From Bicyclus anynana (lineage: Eukaryota > Arthropoda > Insecta > Lepidoptera > Nymphalidae), in assembly GCF_947172395.1 (NCBI RefSeq), contig NC_069104.1:7157355-7221354 (forward strand): a stretch of 64,000 nucleotides of DNA, given 5' to 3'. This document shows, in pieces, positions 54,276-64,000 of this stretch (positions are counted from its first letter, which is position 1; each line of letters begins with the position of its first letter). The notes beneath the pieces were generated by a model. That model was not told the origin of the DNA. It made no database searches and was given only the letters and a program-made list of their open reading frames with translations. A program made the translations under genes and the position numbers.

Positions 54276-55528
54276 TTAATACATAATATATGTAAAGGTA
54301 GTCAAATACCCAAATGCGGGTAAATTAAGTCAATAATAACTAAAAATGTATTAATTAATTTAATAAAAATAAGTTTAGGTGGCAATCCAGTATGACATAT
54401 TTTCACTAATCATCCATAATCTCAATACTGTACCTACATAATTTCATTCAATTTTCACCTATCAAATAGTGAGTTAAAAAATTAATGAAACTCGTAAACA
54501 GCTGAACTAGAGCGATATTCAATTGAATTATTATTAAATTTAAAAAAAATGTATCATAGTAGCTGTAAATACATTATTTTCTTTTGTCTTTTTTAATTAT
54601 TATTTGCTTATAATGGTCCTTATGCTGCACATTCTAGTGCAATATGAAGAATCTGCCGACAAAACTGTCGTGCCGTGACCAAACCGCAGAAAGAAAGTGT
54701 TGCGTGCGGCGTCGCGTTCCTATGCAGTAAAAGTAAACTTCCTAAATCAATTGATATTTTATACATCACGACAAATCGTACACGATATCGTTACAGTCCA
54801 AAAATATTTAGAGTTTACGAAATATATCTATCCAAATGGTGGCTTTATTTCCTATGTGAAATATGTTTAATTTGAAGTTGTTATGAGAAGATTACACAGT
54901 AATAATTAAATTTGTTTGCATTTGAAACACAATATTATGCTTCATTATACACCTAGGAACAAAATGATTTGATAATCTGGCACTGCTACTGCCTATAAAT
55001 ATTTATAACTAGAAGTATTAACATTTCGGTAATTATCTACTTTTGTAATCAAAAAAGAGTTTCCTAGACTTAAAATAAATCCATTAACAAATAATTGTTA
55101 TAAATAATAAAATAAAATCAATGAATTTGAGTGACCACACTTATATTAAGAAAATAATTCTACTCTTTTTTGTTGTCATTTTATAGGCGGAAAGCAGTAT
55201 ATTGGGTTTAAAAAATTGCTTTACTTTTTACAAGTTGTAATTATCGAGTCCATTATTCAGTATTATCATTTACCATTAGCAGAGTTTAAAAAAAAAACAG
55301 CTCGTGTCGTTACATGTAACAGTCCTCACGTATTAAAGATGTTCACTATCTGTTTTAATACAATAGACAATTATTCACTGGTCACGTGAATGTATTTAGT
55401 ACACTGTGTCAGTTTTGAAGGTCAAGTTAATTCGTGAAGATGACTGAGCGATGAGATTCAGATGTTATCACGATTTTTACTACTCATTGTGAAGCTACTG
55501 GAAGTTTCGAGCTTGGTATTTGTTTAAC
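54276..55528. other. Gene-free stretch
   Basis: AT-rich with no repeats I recognise. 54655-54730 is briefly GC-rich (GTTGCGTGCGGCGTCGCG) but has no supported frame. Confidence 0.35.
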
Positions 55529-55853
55529 ATTAGCAACCCATTTTCGGCGTACTATTGAGCACGAGTGCCAGAGAATGAGAAGGGCTAGGCCAATCGTCCA
55601 CCACGCTGGCCCAATGCGGATCGGCAGACTTCACACACATTGAAAATTGAGAAAATTCTCAGAGAAAATGCAGGTTTCCTTGCGATGCGTTTCCTTTACT
55701 GTTTGAGACACGCGATATTTATTTTCTTAAAATGCACATAACTGAAAAGTTGGAGAAGCATGTTCCGGACCGGATTCGAACCAAGGCCCTCCGAATCTAA
55801 GACAGAGGTCCACTAGTCCAGGTCCAGAGATATCTGGGCTATCACGGCTCTCA
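55529..55853 (-). repeat. SINE-B, full-length, diverged
   Basis: CAACCCATTTTCGGCGTACT to GGGCTATCACGGCTC, with a short insertion before the head. Confidence 0.87.
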
Positions 55854-55904
55854 CTCAATCTGTACTCATCAGATTGAGCTATTATTTTATTTTGATAATA
55901 AATT

Positions 55905-56042
55905 AGTATACTGCCATCTCACTTGATGGTAAGTGATGATGCACTACATGTAAAATGGTAAGCTTAATTAGGAGTGATACAAGTTTGTTTCCACTCGGCA
56001 TCATACTGAACCACTGGCAGACATTATTGCCTAACTAACTAC
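55905..56042 (-). repeat. SINE-A 3' part, diverged
   Basis: CATCTCACTTGATGGTAAGT and GATGATGCACTAC match the SINE-A tail in reverse. Confidence 0.55.
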
Positions 56043-56136
56043 AACCGAAGGCGATTATCACAAGATAAAATAACAGTGTATAAGTGGAAAACACCGGTAT
56101 ATTAAATATTACTAACATAATCTGATGGAATAGTAA

Positions 56137-56334
56137 CGGCCTTTACGGTGGCGCAGTGGTGTGCGCGGTGGATTTACGAGGAGGTCCTAGGTTCGATCTC
56201 CGGCTGGGCCGATTGAGGTTTTCTTAATTGGTCCAGGTCTAGCTGTAAGTAAAGTAAAGAAGTATCGCCAAGCGATTTAGCGTTCCGGTACGACGTCGTG
56301 TAGACACTGAAATAATTCATTCCCTTTTCATCCC
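56137..56334 (+). repeat. SINE-A, internally deleted
   Basis: GGCCTTTACGGTGGCGCAGT and TAGGTTCGATCTCCGG, to GGTACGACGTCGTGTAGACA. Confidence 0.85.
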
Positions 56335-57002
56335 TGTACGTCAAACGTATTTGGATTGGATATTTCGTGATGACCTTTCGCTTTTATATTAATCCACATC
56401 CTTTGTTGCAAATAAATATAAGCGGTCAATCTCGTTAAGTTTGCCCTTACACTCATTTTCGAGTAATACAATAAGAAATCCGGTTAACGGTGACTCGTGC
56501 TTCAGAGTTCGGAGCTTCTATCAATCAATCTTGAGGTTATTGGCACCGCTTAGCAAAGCAATCTTCGCTCTGTTCTTATGTTGGATTAAATATCGGAATT
56601 GGGTCGGTGACTTGCTATTTGCTGACTGTTTATTGCTTATAAATAAAATAGATTTTCCTATAATAGTGTAAGAACCGGTGACTTTTTTACCCGGCTGATC
56701 GACGTTGCAGTACCAACTCGTCGTTGAGGGGCATTTGCCCAGAGCGTCAAAAATGAAGGGCGGCTATATTTTTACATAATAAACTAGGCTCAGGAAACTA
56801 TACAATTCTAACAATATACTATTATAAAAATAAAAAAGTATTATTGGTGTATGTAAAGGGCGGCAAAATTTATCTTTGCCCAGAGCGGCAAAATTGTTCG
56901 ATGCAGAAGGCTTAAACCGTGACATATAGAAGTCCGTACAAAAGGGTTGTTTCCTGCAGTGAAATCAGATGATGTCGTTATGATTATGATGATGACGATG
57001 AA
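56335..57002. other. Mostly unique stretch ending in a decayed LINE tail
   Basis: 56700-56910 repeats GCCCAGAGCGGCAAAA-like sequence twice. 56930-57000 (TCCTGCAGTGAAATC, ATGATGATGACGATGA) is a remnant of the RTE-like 3' end. Confidence 0.4.
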
Positions 57003-57420
57003 AAATAAACCTTAGCTGAGTTTGTTGTGGGCATCTCGGATCAAGACGCGTTTGGAACCCTCATAACTTTAATTTTCAGTTTTCAACTTTAATTACCACC
57101 ATTATTAAGTCATAAGTTGACGTTTCAAAAATGCTTGTAAACAACGCCTTATTAAAATAAATGATATTTTATTTGATTTGATTTGTTAAAAGTGATAATG
57201 AATTATCTAGCAAAAGCGGTAAAAAAAGGGAGTCCCTAGCCAAATTATGGTCAAATAAACAACTTGAACGAACCCTTGAATTAATTGAAAACTAGATCAA
57301 AAAATTCAAAATTATTTTTTTTTTATTCGGCTTATTTTACAAGCACTTTTGAAACGTTATGTCATGACTTAATGGTGGTAAGTAAAGTCGTAAACTTAAA
57401 ATTAAAGTTACGATATTTAG
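57003..57420. mobile_element. LINE 3'-end copies in inverted arrangement
   Basis: 57003-57180 (GCTGAGTTTGTTGTGGGC...AAATAAATGATATTTTATTT) matches 7247-7410. 57340-57415 (TTTACAAGCACTTTTGAAAC, TAATGGTGGTAA) is the reverse of its middle. Confidence 0.6.
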
Positions 57421-57869
57421 TTAAAGTAACTTTATTTGGTACCTAATAAATATTTTTCTTTCGTTAGTAGATGGGTAAAAGATTTTGTAGTACGATCTTA
57501 GACTATAAAGGTATAGATATAAATACATAGACATAACAATATCAACACTAATCTGATGAAAGCCGGATTTGCGAAGTTGTTGCTTCGTATAAACTTAGTT
57601 GTTCTACAAACTATGCAGCAAAATATACAACCCTATATACAATCTACCTTATAGAAAGCTTAGGAACGCTTTGCAAGATAGGCTAACCTAGATTCCAACG
57701 TAATTTCAATATCTCAACAGCAGTGATGGATGAATCTCTCTCAGAACTAAAATATAATCCAAATATACGAGTACATGAAAGACGTAAAAAACGAAAAATA
57801 GGCACTTTTTTACCCTACTAATCTTGTTATATATACCTAAATACGAAAAGTCATTCATCTCGAAATCTC

Positions 57870-58192
57870 AAAACCACTTGATGTACAAAGCTGAAATTTG
57901 GCAGGGAGGTAGTTTATAGTTAGAAGGTATCCACTAAGAACGGATTTTGCGATTGGGCTGGATTAAAAAGGTCTAAGGGCGGAAGAAGTCGCGGGCGTCC
58001 GCTTCTATTATAAACGTAACGGTTTGTTACTCTTTAACGCAAAAACTACTGAATGTATTTGTCTGAAACATGGAAAATAGAGAGAGTATACCCTAAATTG
58101 ATACAAAGGCTACTTTTTATCCCGGAAAAATTAATAGTTCCTGCGGGATTTCGGAGAAGCTGAATTACACGCGTACGAAGTCGCTGACGTCC
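57870..58192 (+). mobile_element. Two Hel-2 3' ends in tandem
   Basis: The first ends GAAGTCGCGGGCGTCCGCTT near 58003. The second runs TAACGGTTTGTTACTCTTTA to CGTACGAAGTCGCTGACGTC near 58192. Confidence 0.65.
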
Positions 58193-59169
58193 TAAGCCCG
58201 AAGTATATATTAACTGTATTCGTTAAATAATCTTTCCTTTTATGCTATTATCTGTACCAATTAAGTCAGATCTAAACATTATTATTATTAATCCGATAAG
58301 CATCAGCAGTTTACGAAATCAATTAGTGTAATTAGATCTAATCGACTCATCAGTTCTGCGCGATTCGATATCCAGCGAGATTATTAGAGCATATCATTTA
58401 CATGACAACTATTAGTCATATAGGAAAACCTGTGGTGGCTAGATCTCCGGCATTTTATAAAAGCTGAAAAAACAAGGGCTTTTTTCATACATTGCTAGAT
58501 TCACTAATTTTCATTTATTATTTATTCATTAAATTTCAATTATTCACTAATTTGGCCTTTATTAACAACCTAATAAAATGAATATCAAATTAACTGAGCA
58601 ATGCTACGTACCTACTGTATGATATCCACGAGGGTTGTCATTATGCACCGGATGACATTTGTTACATAGACACTCAATTTCGTATATATCAACTAGCAAA
58701 CGTTAGTCTGCAGATTTGATGAATGAACCGTTACCATGTCCAAATTTGTGTCATCTAATAAAATAATAATAAATAAATAATATTAGTTTTAGCCTGGTCT
58801 AATTTTAGATTAATTGACAGTATATAAATATGTAAAAAGAAAACCTATTTTAGTATAATTTCTTTTTGGTATTTTACTTTTTTCATGACATTGTCAAATT
58901 AAAAAAAAAACGCCGATATAATGATTTCATAATATGATATCATTTTAAATATACAGTTGCATAATCAAAATATGGCCAATACAAGTACTTTATGAAATAC
59001 ATGATTTCAACAAAAACTTTTACATTTAAAAAAAAATAATGAAACAATTCTACGCTGTTTTTGGTGATTTGATTTATACGGGACATTTAATAATTTTTTT
59101 CTTCTTTGTCAATCGTTCAAGTTTGAAGCGTTGTCCATTAAAATTTTCTTCTCGATGATGATCTTCTGA
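58193..59169. other. Gene-free stretch
   Basis: Very AT-rich; nothing recognisable. Confidence 0.3.
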
Positions 59170-59290
59170 TTTTGCATACCTGAGAATTTTTTTAAATCTC
59201 TACGTCTGTGAAGTCTGCCCATCCACGTTGGGCTAGCGTAATGAACTATTAGTCTTACCCCTCCCAACAGTGAATCGAATATTAGTTGAT
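59170..59290 (+). repeat. SINE-B 3' fragment
   Basis: CTACGTCTGTGAAGTCTGCC to AATATTAGTTGATGA, decayed. It faces the next copy tail to tail. Confidence 0.75.
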
Positions 59291-59311
59291 GACTGGTAAT
59301 ATGTATTCATC

Positions 59312-59620
59312 ATCATCATCATTGTCAACCCATATTCGGCTCACTGCTGATCTCGAGTCTCCTCTCAGAATGCGAGGGGTTAGGCCAATAGTCCACCACG
59401 CTGGTTCAATGCAGATTGGCAGACTTCACACACGCAGAGAATTAAGAAAATTCTCTGGTATGCAGGTTTCCTCACCATATTTTCCTTCACCGTTTGAGAC
59501 ACGTGATATTTAATTTCTTAAAATGCACACCACTGAAAAGTTGGAGGTGCATACCCCGGACTGGATACAAACGTACGCCTTCCATAATCGGAGGCAGAGG
59601 TCATATCCACTGGGCTACAA
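59312..59620 (-). repeat. SINE-B, full-length
   Basis: CATCATCATTGTCAACCCAT to GTCATATCCACTGGGCTACA; box B altered to GGATACAAACG. Confidence 0.9.
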
Positions 59621-60533
59621 TTGTGTGGTATTCAAAATCGAGTATCATTAAATGTGATCTAGATTAAAATAAATTCGATGATCTCATTACTAAGATGATC
59701 ACCAAATTATCCACAGAATGTCATCCAAAATAAATTGTTCTTCAAGAATAAATCCGATTCTTTCGAGAAAAAGATTTTCCCGGCTAAGACCCGGGGCTAT
59801 GCCGGGGCTAGACAATCGTTATTTAATTCTCGGCGTTTTCGGTTTAAGGGATTTTATATTTTCCCCAATTATAAGAGAAGGCCTTGTAATTGGAGAACAA
59901 ATAAAGCCTTACTCCAGGATTTTGGAGATTTCATTTAGTGATTATCAAATAACATGTCCATTAATTATTCATTACCGTTTTTATCTTTGATTACATTAAT
60001 TTCAATATTTTTGACTGCCTCTTTGGTTTAGCCTTTGTGGGTTCGATTATTGGGTCGGTTAATTAAATATTGCTCTTTTCATGATGTTCGACTTTAGGGT
60101 GTTAATACACTCAGATGCACAATTTACCGCCCACTTTAATATGACGCGAGTATGTTAAAGTGGGCGGATAATTGACCCTCTGAGTATAGTTTTACATCCT
60201 ATAACATAATGATCTCTAGATATTAGTGATAATGGGACTTAATATGCTTTCCGAGGATTGGGGTGTAGGTACTAACTTCCCAACTCTGTTCTTAGAACTA
60301 TACCTACAAAAAGATTCTTGAATTCTGGTTTTAAATCCAAAACCACATATGCTAGCTATTGAAACAACTAGTACAGTAAAATACTGAATATACTTATTAG
60401 TTATTTTATCTTGTTTTGTGAGCCAACTCCCATATTGCCTGTCGTGATGTCTGTCTCAAGGCTAAATTTCCTAAGATGAAAGGAAGGTCACACAAAGACT
60501 TGGGAATTACAGAGAAACACAGAAAATGTAACC
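59621..60533. other. Gene-free stretch with a fold-back at 60109-60185
   Basis: 60109-60139 (with CCGCCCACTTTAA) and 60155-60185 (with TTAAAGTGGGCGG) are 31-nt imperfect inverted arms. Two overlapping frames at 59718-59990 have no support. Confidence 0.5.
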
Positions 60534-60860
60534 GGCCTCCGTGGCGCAGTGGTATGCGCGGTGGATTTACAAGACGGAGGTCCTGGGTTCGATCCCCGGC
60601 TGGGCAGATTGAGATTTTCTTAATTTGTCCAGATCTGGCTGGTGGGAGGCTTCGGCCGTGGCTAGTTACCACCCTACCGGCAAAGACGTACCGCCAAGCG
60701 ATTTAGCGTTCCGGTACGATGCCGTGTAGAAACCGATAGGGGTGTGGATTTTCATCCTCCTCCTAACAAGTTAGCCCGCTTCCATCTTAGACTGCATCAT
60801 CACTTACCATCAGGTGAGATTGTAGTCAAGGGCTAACTTGTAAAGAAAAAAAAAAAAAAA
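60534..60860 (+). repeat. SINE-A reference copy, full-length
   Basis: tRNA-derived head with box A TGGCGCAGTGG (60542-60552) and box B GGTTCGATCCC (60586-60596), a body with TTTAGCGTTCCGGTACGATG, and a long poly(A). Looks the youngest copy. Confidence 0.95.
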
Positions 60861-61145
60861 CAAAACAAATACTCTTACTTATAACATTTTTAAATTCGTA
60901 GTCGTAATTTTTTATTTATATAGTTGTTTAATTCTAGATTTCTTTTATTTTTACATATTTGACACGGATATTCTATGGAGTCACAGAACGAAAAAAAATC
61001 CAAGACATTTTCTCCACGGCTAATTGCTTCGATTGGTGACAAAAGGGCTTGCTTATTTTATCCGCAAAGAAGGAATTTTAATCGGTCATAATAACTTAAA
61101 ATTTAGCTTAGCTACAATAAAATATATTTAATAAAAAAATTCATC

Positions 61146-61533
61146 CGACTTCAAAATCGCAAAAATAAACTAAAAAGCGAAAAATAAAGCTACCTTCTGA
61201 TCACTTTGAAGGCGGTGCCAACCCAGTGACGTGTTAACTAAAGTCGTTTCTGAAAGAACCGCGGAAAAGAACTGTCTTTAAATCCAAAAAGTTTATGATT
61301 TAATCGGCTTTAATTGATGCATTGGCACGGCCTTTTCATAAAAATCAATTCAGTAACGTTGATTCGATTTTCATGAAAATTAAATAGAACCAATCTGGAA
61401 GTATACACTTTCAAACGAAAAAAAGAATTTTCAAAATTGGTTAAGAAATGACGAAATTATGCGGTAACAAACATTAAAAAAAAAACATACGCGTCGAATT
61501 GAGAAACTCCTCCTTTTTTTTAAGTCGGTTAAA
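61146..61533. mobile_element. MITE-5, complete
   Basis: CCGACTTCAAAATCGC at one end and TTTTAAGTCGGTTAAAA at the other form inverted ends. Contains CTTTGAAGGCGGTGCCAACC and TTCTGAAAGAACC. Confidence 0.75.
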
Positions 61534-61918
61534 AATAGAAATTACAGACAATAAAAAAAACTAAGTGACTAAATAGTAGCTACTGCCTTATACACCGTAT
61601 CAATGAACCGGGGCCCGATCACGCAGAGTTCTATTATGTTATTTCAACAAATAACATAATTGAATTGAATTTCATATAAGGTTCAAACAAGGTAATAAAA
61701 TGTGTCCTATGATTTTTATTATACCCAATTGTACACAGAAGCAAGCAGCGAGGGTGATCCGAGACTACGGCGCGGGGTTGGAAATAAATTGCCCCAGTTT
61801 GAGCAAACATCGGTCAGAATTGTATCAAATCGTTACTATTACAACAAAACTCGTTACTAGAGTTCTCGTTATATACGTTTTCAAAATGTATTATAACCTT
61901 TTACATTACCTACCTGAG

Positions 61919-62247
61919 AGCCGTGATAGCCCAGTGGATATGACCTTTGCCTCCGATTCCGGAGAGCGTAGGTTCGAATTCGGTCCGGGGCATGCACCTT
62001 CAACTTTTCAGTTGTGTGCATTTTAAGAAATTAAATATCACGTGTCTCAAACGGTGAAGGAAAACATCGCGAGGAAACCTGCACACCCGAGAATTTTCTG
62101 AATTCTCTGCGTGTGTGAAGTTCGCCAATCCGCTTTTTCCGCGTTCCGAAATTGGGCCAGCGTGGTGGACTATTGGCCTAACCCCTCTCATTCTGAGAGG
62201 AGACTCGAGCTCAGCAGTGAGCCGAATATGGGTTGATAATGATGATG
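61919..62247 (+). repeat. SINE-B reference copy, full-length
   Basis: Head AGCCGTGATAGCCCAGTGG (box A) with AGGTTCGAATTCGG (box B), body, and end GGGTTGATAATGATGATGA. A 16-bp insertion (TTTTTCCGCGTTCCGA) sits in the otherwise conserved CAATCCGC...ATTGGGCC block. Confidence 0.95.
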
Positions 62248-62254
62248 ACATATC

Positions 62255-62628
62255 GTACTTCCTACTAATTATAAACGCGAAAGTTTGTATGGATGTTTGT
62301 TACTCTTTAACGCCGCTACTACTGAAGCGATTTGGCTGAAATTTGGAATGGAAATAGATTTTACTCTGGATTAGCACATAGGCTACTTTTTATCCCAAAA
62401 AATCCATGGTTTCCCGAGATTTGCGAAAATTGATGATTTTGATGATATGAATGTTTTTTACTCTTTCACGCCTCGACTACTGAACCGAATTCGCTGAAAA
62501 TTGGTATTAAGATATCTATATTATAGCCTGGATTAACACATAGACTAGGTACTTTTTATTTCGGAAAAATCCATGGTTCCCGAGGTATTTGTGAAAATCC
62601 ACGCGGACGAAGTCGTCGTCCGCTAGTG
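62255..62628 (+). mobile_element. Hel-2 with duplicated body
   Basis: Two diverged units (TTACTCTTTAACGCCGCTAC and TTACTCTTTCACGCCTCGAC) precede one 3' end CGCGGACGAAGTCG-TCGTCCGCTAG|T. Confidence 0.78.
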
Positions 62629-63498
62629 TATTATGTGTTTATTATTTGTATATTTATAACTTGAAAGCTAAAAGGAATTCAAGTACATAATGCCAGGTGA
62701 TCTAATAAGATTGCCCTAGTTTTATAAACTTCATTAGACGCTGCAAAGAGAATACAAACACTACGTGAGACTTTGCAAAAAGTTGCAGAATAAAGTTCTA
62801 GAGCGAAATAGGAGTGCTCAAGTACTTAACCCTTTGCATGGCTCGGCACACTTTCAAATTATTGATATTTTTTAACCCCCAACATACATAGAAGGGTTGT
62901 TATGACTTTGATGTGTCTGTCTGTGGCATCGTGCTTAAGTTTATATTAATATTATAATTAAGTCTATGACTCAAATACGCACATTACATCATAAAATAAC
63001 ATCGACGCTATAATTTAGGCACTAAGTGCAGCAGGCGGCCAAAATCATGGCTAGTCATTGGTCGTATTATTAAGCTACAGTTGGGCTTCGGTCAGAGTTG
63101 CGACCACGACCACGACCGGTCGTGGTCTTGGTCGCGATTGTCAATTATCGGGCTCCAGTACTGCAGTTGTAATACTGCCTCACAACACTGGCTGGCCGCA
63201 TTCATCTTTACAGAATAAGAACTCATTCTTACGCCTTGGACACGTAAAGGAAACACCTCGCTTCCAAACAAGCTTACCGCGTGCCGTAACCTCTTCGAAT
63301 GCTTGCCAATAACGCGCTTACGTCAAAGTGAAAATTCATTTGTTTCAATTAGTCTTAGTTTACAAGCACTTATGATGAGTTCAGAGCTTTAAGAAACCAT
63401 ACACAGTCTGGTCGCAACAACCATGTTTTTTTTGTTTATTATGTTGTGTTGTGGCAACTGGTCGTAACTGGCCGCATAGTGAGCGCAAACCTATAGAA
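62629..63498. other. Gene-free stretch with a GACCACGAC palindrome
   Basis: 63100-63117 and 63118-63135 form an 18-bp palindrome with one mismatch and no loop (GCGACCACGACCACGACC). The 84-codon frame over it is not convincing. Confidence 0.45.
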
Positions 63499-63845
63499 CA
63501 AGGTTTCTCAAAGTAGAGTACGCGAACCCCTAGGGGTTCGCCATTCGTCGGCAGGGGTTCGAGACAAGATTTACGTAACTGATACGAAGTCAGAATTAAG
63601 GTTAAAATTGTCCAAAATTACTCCTAACATGAATCCATTGCGACAAGAAACAAGCACACCCATCACATTAATATTACAAAGACATTTCATTTTATGTGCT
63701 ACCTTTTATTAAAATAAGAACCTTATTTTTTTCAACAGTCAAATTTATTTTTTTCTTTGGTGGGGGGTCATTAGTTAGTAAGGGGTTCTCTGTCACTTGG
63801 AAATTTTAACAGGGGTTTATAGAGACGAAAGTTTGAGAAACCCTG
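63499..63845. mobile_element. hAT-type MITE, larger copy, with perfect 8-bp target duplication
   Basis: CAAGGTTTCTCAAAG to TTTGAGAAACCCTG. CTATAGAA flanks both sides (63491-63498 and 63846-63853). Same family as 40164-40430, with about 80 bp of extra interior sequence. Confidence 0.92.
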
Positions 63846-64000
63846 CTATAGAATTACAACAGCTGAAAATTTCAGCAAGTTTTTTCCCTATTTCAAATAT
63901 AGAACAGCCCATTACCTAGGTGTGTTAAGTGGTTAAAAAGTCAAGAGAGAAAATGTTACGAAACAAATTACGAGTTATATTTAGATTTCAAATGCGGGTT

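Noticed and set aside
58630..58680. First exon of the Q-rich gene (minus-strand ATG followed by a GTACGT donor)
   Set aside because: The frame hits a stop at the junction and the phase does not fit the next exon. A candidate near 51610 failed for the same reason.
60534..60610. tRNA gene
   Set aside because: Boxes A and B are intact, but it is the head of a repeated SINE with a shared body and poly(A), seen in about ten copies. The SINE-B heads were rejected for the same reason.

Overview
The window is eukaryotic, intron-rich and AT-rich, and looks lepidopteran (moth or butterfly). Two multi-exon genes are spread over tens of kilobases. The rest is packed with repeats typical of Lepidoptera: tRNA-derived SINEs, small Helitrons ending in CTAG, ends carrying AACCGACTTCC with GGAGGAGG, and RTE-like LINE 3' ends followed by (GAT)n. 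I see no bacterial operon, CRISPR array, rRNA or free-standing tRNA gene. The species cannot be named from the sequence.

Plus strand, 1550-9839: the 3' half of a receptor-type guanylyl cyclase gene. Six exons were joined by hand and all splice phases agree. They encode the end of the kinase-homology domain, the coiled-coil dimerization linker, a complete class III cyclase domain with every catalytic residue, and a Ser/Thr/Asn-rich tail. The extracellular, transmembrane and most kinase-homology exons must lie upstream of base 1. The introns hold SINEs, a perfect 71-bp-arm hairpin and two copies of a 490-bp MITE.

Minus strand, 37643-48420: a gene for a secreted, Gln/Pro-rich, low-complexity protein that I do not recognise. 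Five exons join with matching phases: a probable signal-peptide exon, a 50-bp micro-exon, and three exons ending in a 347-codon last exon with an AATAAA downstream. The initiator-ATG exon was not found. The largest intron (42448-48295) is full of mobile elements.

10-37 kb and 48.5-64 kb: no convincing host gene. These tracts contain about 20 SINE-B and 11 SINE-A copies, nested insertions, Helitrons, two hAT-type MITEs with perfect 8-bp target duplications (one of them in an intron of the minus-strand gene), fold-back elements, a 45-bp tandem array open on both strands, a 130-bp tandem array, and truncated RTE-like LINE ends that produce most of the longer spurious reading frames.

Nothing suggests that the two genes work together. 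One makes cGMP at the membrane and the other is probably an extracellular or cuticular structural protein. Family labels such as SINE-A, MITE-1 and Hel-1 are local names used only here.
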